From NCBI GenBank assembly GCA_964007475.1, contig OZ023273.1, positions 143,937,308 to 144,001,307 of the forward strand: 64,000 nt of DNA. Reading direction: 5' to 3'. Numbering within the stretch: position 1 is the first letter of the stretch; each line of letters opens with the position of its first letter. Of the stretch, positions 59,901 through 64,000 are shown piece by piece. The position numbers and the translations under genes were made by a program. The notes under the pieces are model-generated. The model ran no database searches and had not been told where the DNA came from. It worked only from the letters and a program-made list of their open reading frames with translations. Origin of the DNA: Hybos culiciformis. Its lineage: Eukaryota; Arthropoda; Insecta; Diptera; Hybotidae.

Positions 59901-61056
59901 ATTTCACAAGGACGTGACAAAGAAGTATTATCTTTACAATTGGTAATGCAGCAATTAAAATTAGATAATGAAACTCTTCGTAAGCAATTATCAGCTTCCA
60001 AAGAAAATTCTGAAATTACAAGGTAATTAATTTGATAAATGATTTTTTTTTTAATTATTTGATAACGTTTGATAATATATTTTGATAACTATTAAAAATT
60101 ATGCAGGAATAAGAAATTTAGTATAAACCAGAATCTTCGACAGTAAACTTAAAATTAATTGGGACTCATTTTATCTTAGCTTTAACAACTAAAAAATTTC
60201 TTAATTGCCTATTTAATTTTTAGATTGAAAACACGTCAAGAAAATGAAACATTGAGATCATACCTTAAAGCTGCCCAGGATGATATTTCAATTTTATTGG
60301 ACGAGAAGAAAGCTTTACTGGAAACAGTCAAATCACTTCAGGTTTGTCGAGGCACAATGAAATAAACTACATGACATTTATCCATACGAAAAACCGAAAT
60401 AATCTACCATGATTTAAATTGAGTAGTTTTGTTTTTATTTTCGATTCGGGCTATTGATGTTTTTTTCGTAATATGAAGTTCGGAATTCTGGCCTTACTTT
60501 TCGGTAACATTTCTGCATAATCAAAATTTTTAGAATTTTCTGATATCTGTATAAGCAATAGGTCCTATTGTTGCTTCAAATCGCAGTACTGCATATACGA
60601 CAGAAATGTACTATAATAGTTAATTTCGCTCGTACGGATAATTTCCATATAGATTATTTGGGGGCCCCTTTGTTGAGATAAAATTAGAATAAATATTTAA
60701 TGATAGGAGTTATTTTGTATTAAAAAAACATGTAGATCTTAATTGACTTCTACATTCGTTATTATTAAAGTTTCATTGCTTAAATATTTGATTTCTTTTC
60801 AGTTACATTATACATTTTATTATTTTTGTTTGATTAGGTAAATCTTGAGATAAATACAGCTTTTTTTGGTTACTATAAATTTTCAAGTCACAGTTATTTA
60901 TTTTATTTATTTTACTTTAATGTGGATTCGAATAATTTTTTTAAATCTCGATGCACTTAATAACTTAGTAACATTTCTCCATTCAAATTATCTCTTTTTT
61001 AGCAACAAATAACATTAACAACAGATATTCATAAAAAAACAGATGGTAACAGATAG
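41935..61056 (+). CDS. BLTP3: BLTP3 bridge-like lipid transfer protein (UHRF1BP1/SHIP164 type)
   Basis: 1459 aa, 20 exons: 41935-41978, 46119-46320, 46384-47001, 47409-47571, 47651-48121, 48818-48910, 49151-49908, 49972-50286, 50655-50817, 52142-52286, 52368-52558, 52950-53139, 53201-53368, 53541-53655, 59116-59258, 59326-59449, 59647-59821, 59893-60022, 60224-60341, 61003-61056. The frame is open throughout and the length is close to the human paralogue. The Chorein_N start MVSIIKNQLLKHLSR joins to YTKNLSSDKINLS, then GEGELSNLQLDE, LPSWL, WTKLK, RLVLILDDLLWVLTDSQLKA, IDYYPYH and other family blocks. The middle is rich in Ser/Thr/Pro (residues about 900-1070). The C-terminal 100 residues are a coiled coil (LQLVMQQLKLDNETLRKQL...). 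The family forms a hydrophobic groove moving lipids on the endocytic/retrograde pathway. The last exon and the GTGATT donor at 59822 are the least certain parts. Confidence 0.93.
42974..43004. repeat. Perfect short palindrome (14-bp stem, AAA loop)
   Basis: TGATTAAGAATACT, then AAA, then its exact reverse complement. Similar cores occur near 5254 and, as an imperfect palindrome, at 24378-24427. This may be the residue of a small MITE. Confidence 0.6.
44205..44275. repeat. Dispersed intronic repeat, possible diverged copy C
   Basis: TTCGAACTCTTGG...GGTCTAATATTTTTTTTAAGTTCCTCTAATC resembles the cores at 36080-36190 and 45950-46080. Weak, found by eye. Confidence 0.3.
45950..46080. repeat. Dispersed intronic repeat, copy B
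   Basis: CATTGAAATC...TTCGATTCCTTGG...GGAGGATTAAACATTTTTAAGCTCCTTCAATC...TTCTTAAAT aligns in order with 36080-36190. It lies only 40-170 bp before BLTP3 exon 2. Confidence 0.5.
50818..52141 (+). other. Intron 9 of BLTP3 (1.3 kb)
   Basis: Donor GTAAGA, acceptor AAACAG with a weak pyrimidine tract. Two open frames inside (50718-51023 runs in from the exon; 51078-51377) are Ile/Phe/Asn-rich and not supported. No repeat recognised. Confidence 0.75.
58552..58631. repeat. 40-bp direct duplication
   Basis: Two consecutive near-perfect copies of ATATATAGCAAAGGAATAG... with a 40-bp period. Probably replication slippage. Confidence 0.9.
58686..58921. mobile_element. MITE-like element with 17-bp inverted ends and TA duplication
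   Basis: The ends GTAGCAGAGATGATAAA and TTTATTATCTCTGCTAC are inverted repeats with one mismatch, flanked by TA on both sides (58684-58685 and 58922-58923). The 236-bp interior has no ORF. This is consistent with a non-autonomous Tc1/mariner-type element. It ends 194 bp before BLTP3 exon 15. Confidence 0.65.
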
Positions 61057-61118
61057 CACAATAACTGTATGGATTGCATACAATGTTGTGGAGATAATAA
61101 TAATTCATAACTTTAGAA

Positions 61119-61124
61119 AATAAA
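61119..61124 (+). terminator. Poly(A) signal of BLTP3
   Basis: AATAAA 63 nt after the TAG at 61054-61056. Its closeness supports 61056 as the true end of the gene. Confidence 0.6.
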
Positions 61125-64000
61125 CAAAATAAGAGGAACTAGAATCAAAGAATTTTCAATTACAATAATGTAAAGAAAAATAGACAAAATCTTTTTCTGT
61201 AATAGTTATATTGCTCTGGTTAGGTAGGGAAATGTTATTAATCACTGTTCGGTGATTTTGAAAAAGAACTCTTTAATTTTTGTAAAATAAAAATTTATTA
61301 AACTAAAATGCTTTAAGTCAAATTAGTAAATAGTCATGTTTAGACTACTTTATCATTCGAGCGAAATGAATTAATTTAAATAAACATCTTTATTATGTAA
61401 ATGAAAAACATAATTTTGTGAAAGCCAAGTTAATTATAAAATCAAGGGGTGGGTAAAAAACAATGTACTATTATTGGGATATTATTACGATTATTTAATT
61501 TTAAAGTGAAACATTAGCTTTATGATTTAAAAAAAAAATAGCTCAGATTGGTGAAACATTAAATTTTACTTGAAATATTTAATTTAATTTTTGAAATTTA
61601 TTGTTAATTATTATAGCTTTCATTTCTTCAGGACTCAATATTTTAAATCTAAATCACAATACATATTCAAAAAAAAATTTTCTTAAGGATTTTTAACTCT
61701 TTAACTTTAACATCTTTTTGACATTAAAGGTCTCTGGTAAATTCTTCGATTCATAATTGTTTCAAGATCTTTTGTTACCGTTTAGGATTTTGTACTTAAA
61801 AAACTTACAATTTTTATTTCGAAACTTTACTTCCTGTTGCAAAAGTTCTTTTTGGTTTAAATGAAAATGGTTTTTATTGATTTTATTTGGTTTTTTTGAT
61901 AAATTGAGACCTTCAAGGAAATGTAAAAAATATTTTCATAATCGATATTTCTTTGGAATGCAATTTTTTAAGATTATTAACAGCAATAAGTCTTATTTAT
62001 TAATATCTTGCTATTCAAATTATATATACTTTTCTTTTATTTCAAGGCATAATTTTAATCTAATAATGAATATTTAAATTTGTTTTAATTTACTTTTAGA
62101 TATATAATTCAAAATTAAGTTTGAATAAATGATTTTAACGAAATGTCATCAAAAAGAACAATATCTTTAAAATAATTATCTTGATAAGATTCAAAAATTT
62201 TTATTTATGAAACTATTTAAACCTGTTTAACTCATATTTTACGATACCTGCATATACGCAATAAGTCATTTGAAAACAAAAAAGTAAAATTAATGCTCAC
62301 TATAGGAACAAATTTAAAAAAAATATCTTTTTCAATTTAATTTAATAAATATTAATTTTTTTTTAATTTATATTTTAATGGAATATGTAAGTAAATGAAA
62401 AACATGTGATTATTGCCATAATAAATTTGTAATGTTAGAGTAAAAGAGAAGATATGAAAATAAAAATCAAAAAAAAAATAAATAAACTTATTTTTCCTTA
62501 TAAAGTTAAAAACTATTCAAAAAAAAAATTTGTGACTGATTTTTATAGTAGAATATCTATAAAATTGAAAATTATTTGATAGAACTTAAGTTATTTAAGA
62601 TAATTTCCAAATAAAAATTTTAATAAATTTCAAATTATGAATTTTTAAAAAATTATAAATGTTTAAACGTTGGCTTCAAAAAAAAGTTATTTAGATTTTA
62701 AAACCAAAATATAAAAATGTTTATTTTAATTATACAAAATTTTCATTTATTGAGAACTTAAGCAGATTTTTTTAAACTATTAAAGCTAGTAAAAATACTT
62801 TTTTCTTTTAATAAAATTAGTGATTTTAAGTTAAATTAGATTATTGAACTTAAAATTACTTATTTCACACGAAGTTAAGAAATTTTTTTTCATAAATAAG
62901 ATATTTCTGAAAAGAAACTGCTGACTAAATACAATGTTCTTATCGCACTTAAAGCAATTTATTTTTCATTTAGGCAAAAATCATAACAAATTTAAGAATA
63001 ATTGTACGGATTATTTGTTTTAATTCTATTTTGTTTTAAAATAAATTTTGTTATTCAATTTTATCATTTTATCAAAATAAAATTAGATAGGAATAAAAAT
63101 GCAATTTTTCAATTTTATTGTATTTTTTTATTCAGAAGAAAAAAAAATGTTATTGAAAAATTTTAAACAAGATTATAAATTTTAAAGAATAGCTATATTA
63201 TTGTTGTTGTTGTAAAAGAAATTGAATCAAATATACAGAAAAAAGAAATAAAGATTTTTTTTTTAAATTAATCGGTACACAGGAAAGTTCTTCAAAATTA
63301 CAGTTGTCAAAGCATCTTACATAGAGTTTAAATTTAAAATCAACGAATAGTGTCCGGTTTCACAATTTACCAAAGTACATATAAATATTGAAAACAAAAA
63401 TATAAACAGTTCATATTTAAAGTTTGAAAATTATCAATGCACATTTATTGCTACATTTGAAATACTAGTTATGCAACATGTTTCAATTTTTATTCAAGAG
63501 CATATTATTGAACGATGTAAGCAGAAAAGATTAAACTATTTAAGTTACGTAATTTCTACTAAATTTTGTTTCGAATCTGCTGCAACTTTTATAGGTCAGT
63601 GACAAAATCTAAATTAAAGTTTTATTTCTTAGTTGGCCGTACATTAATATTGTTTATAAGTTTATCAATTTAATTATATTATATATATAACTTATTATTT
63701 ATTTAAAGTTGTACATATCAAGTTTAAATATTTTAACCTTATACAGAAAAGTTAAAATTTATTTTCGATATACATATGATTAAAACTTCACACACAGATA
63801 TTAAATTGATTTTGTGCAGTAGTTAAAAGTTGACTTTTAACTACTTAATATTTGTAAAGGACTTTACTTTACTTTACTTTACTTTACCTTTTTTCTTTAT
63901 TTTGTTATTTTCATATAATATTTTATAATAATAAAAACTTTTTCCAAAGAAATGTATGATTGCCATATTTTCATAAAAAATAGAGATATCCATGAGCTAT
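61125..64000. other. AT-rich intergenic region at the right edge
   Basis: No exon, RNA gene or mobile element recognised. Open frames are short and Phe/Ile/Lys-rich. A small ACTTT microsatellite lies near 63861-63889. Confidence 0.6.
63861..63889. repeat. ACTTT microsatellite
   Basis: About five ACTTT/TTTAC units in tandem. Confidence 0.8.

Overview
The window is nuclear DNA of an insect with a strongly AT-rich genome: long A/T runs, short coding exons with GT/AG borders, insect-type proteins and non-LTR retrotransposons. I cannot fix the order. Codon use and intron composition would fit several AT-rich lineages.

Five protein-coding host genes can be rebuilt exon by exon. In all of them the splice phases close and the reading frame stays open. 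(1) 5908-25134 (+): a 7-exon SLC7-family light-chain amino-acid transporter (y+LAT/LAT type, 504 aa). Its third intron is 14.8 kb and holds most of the mobile DNA. (2) 31746-33418 (+) and (3) 34979-37626 (+): two tandem paralogues of a secreted PI-PLC X-domain protein (457 and 447 aa), with one intron at the same place and phase. (4) 41050-38298 (-): AFG2A (SPATA5-like) tandem AAA ATPase, 3 exons, 795 aa. (5) 41935-61056 (+): a BLTP3 (UHRF1BP1/SHIP164-type) bridge-like lipid transfer protein, 20 exons, 1459 aa. Genes 4 and 5 are head to head, 884 bp apart.

The large transporter intron (9062-23846) contains, in order: a pair of 1.34-kb near-identical direct repeats; tRNA-like heads in opposing orientation associated with each repeat; a foldback (inverted repeat) with A/T ends; a nearly complete two-ORF non-LTR retrotransposon (ORF1 with a PHD-type zinc finger, ORF2 with endonuclease and reverse transcriptase); and a second, 5'-truncated non-LTR element. 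Both retrotransposons lie in the gene's sense direction and end in the same kind of AATA-repeat tail. Small MITE-like hairpins with target-site duplications occur at 8007-8157, 26923-27101 and 58686-58921.

The remaining stretches (1-5907, 25135-31745, 33419-34978, 61057-64000 and the long introns) are AT-rich and show no supportable exon. I see no bacterial-style operon, CRISPR array or defence system. The most unusual material is the tRNA-like opposed-head repeat family, the hydrophobic ORF overlapping the ORF2 start of the first retrotransposon, and the divergent first ATPase ring of AFG2A.
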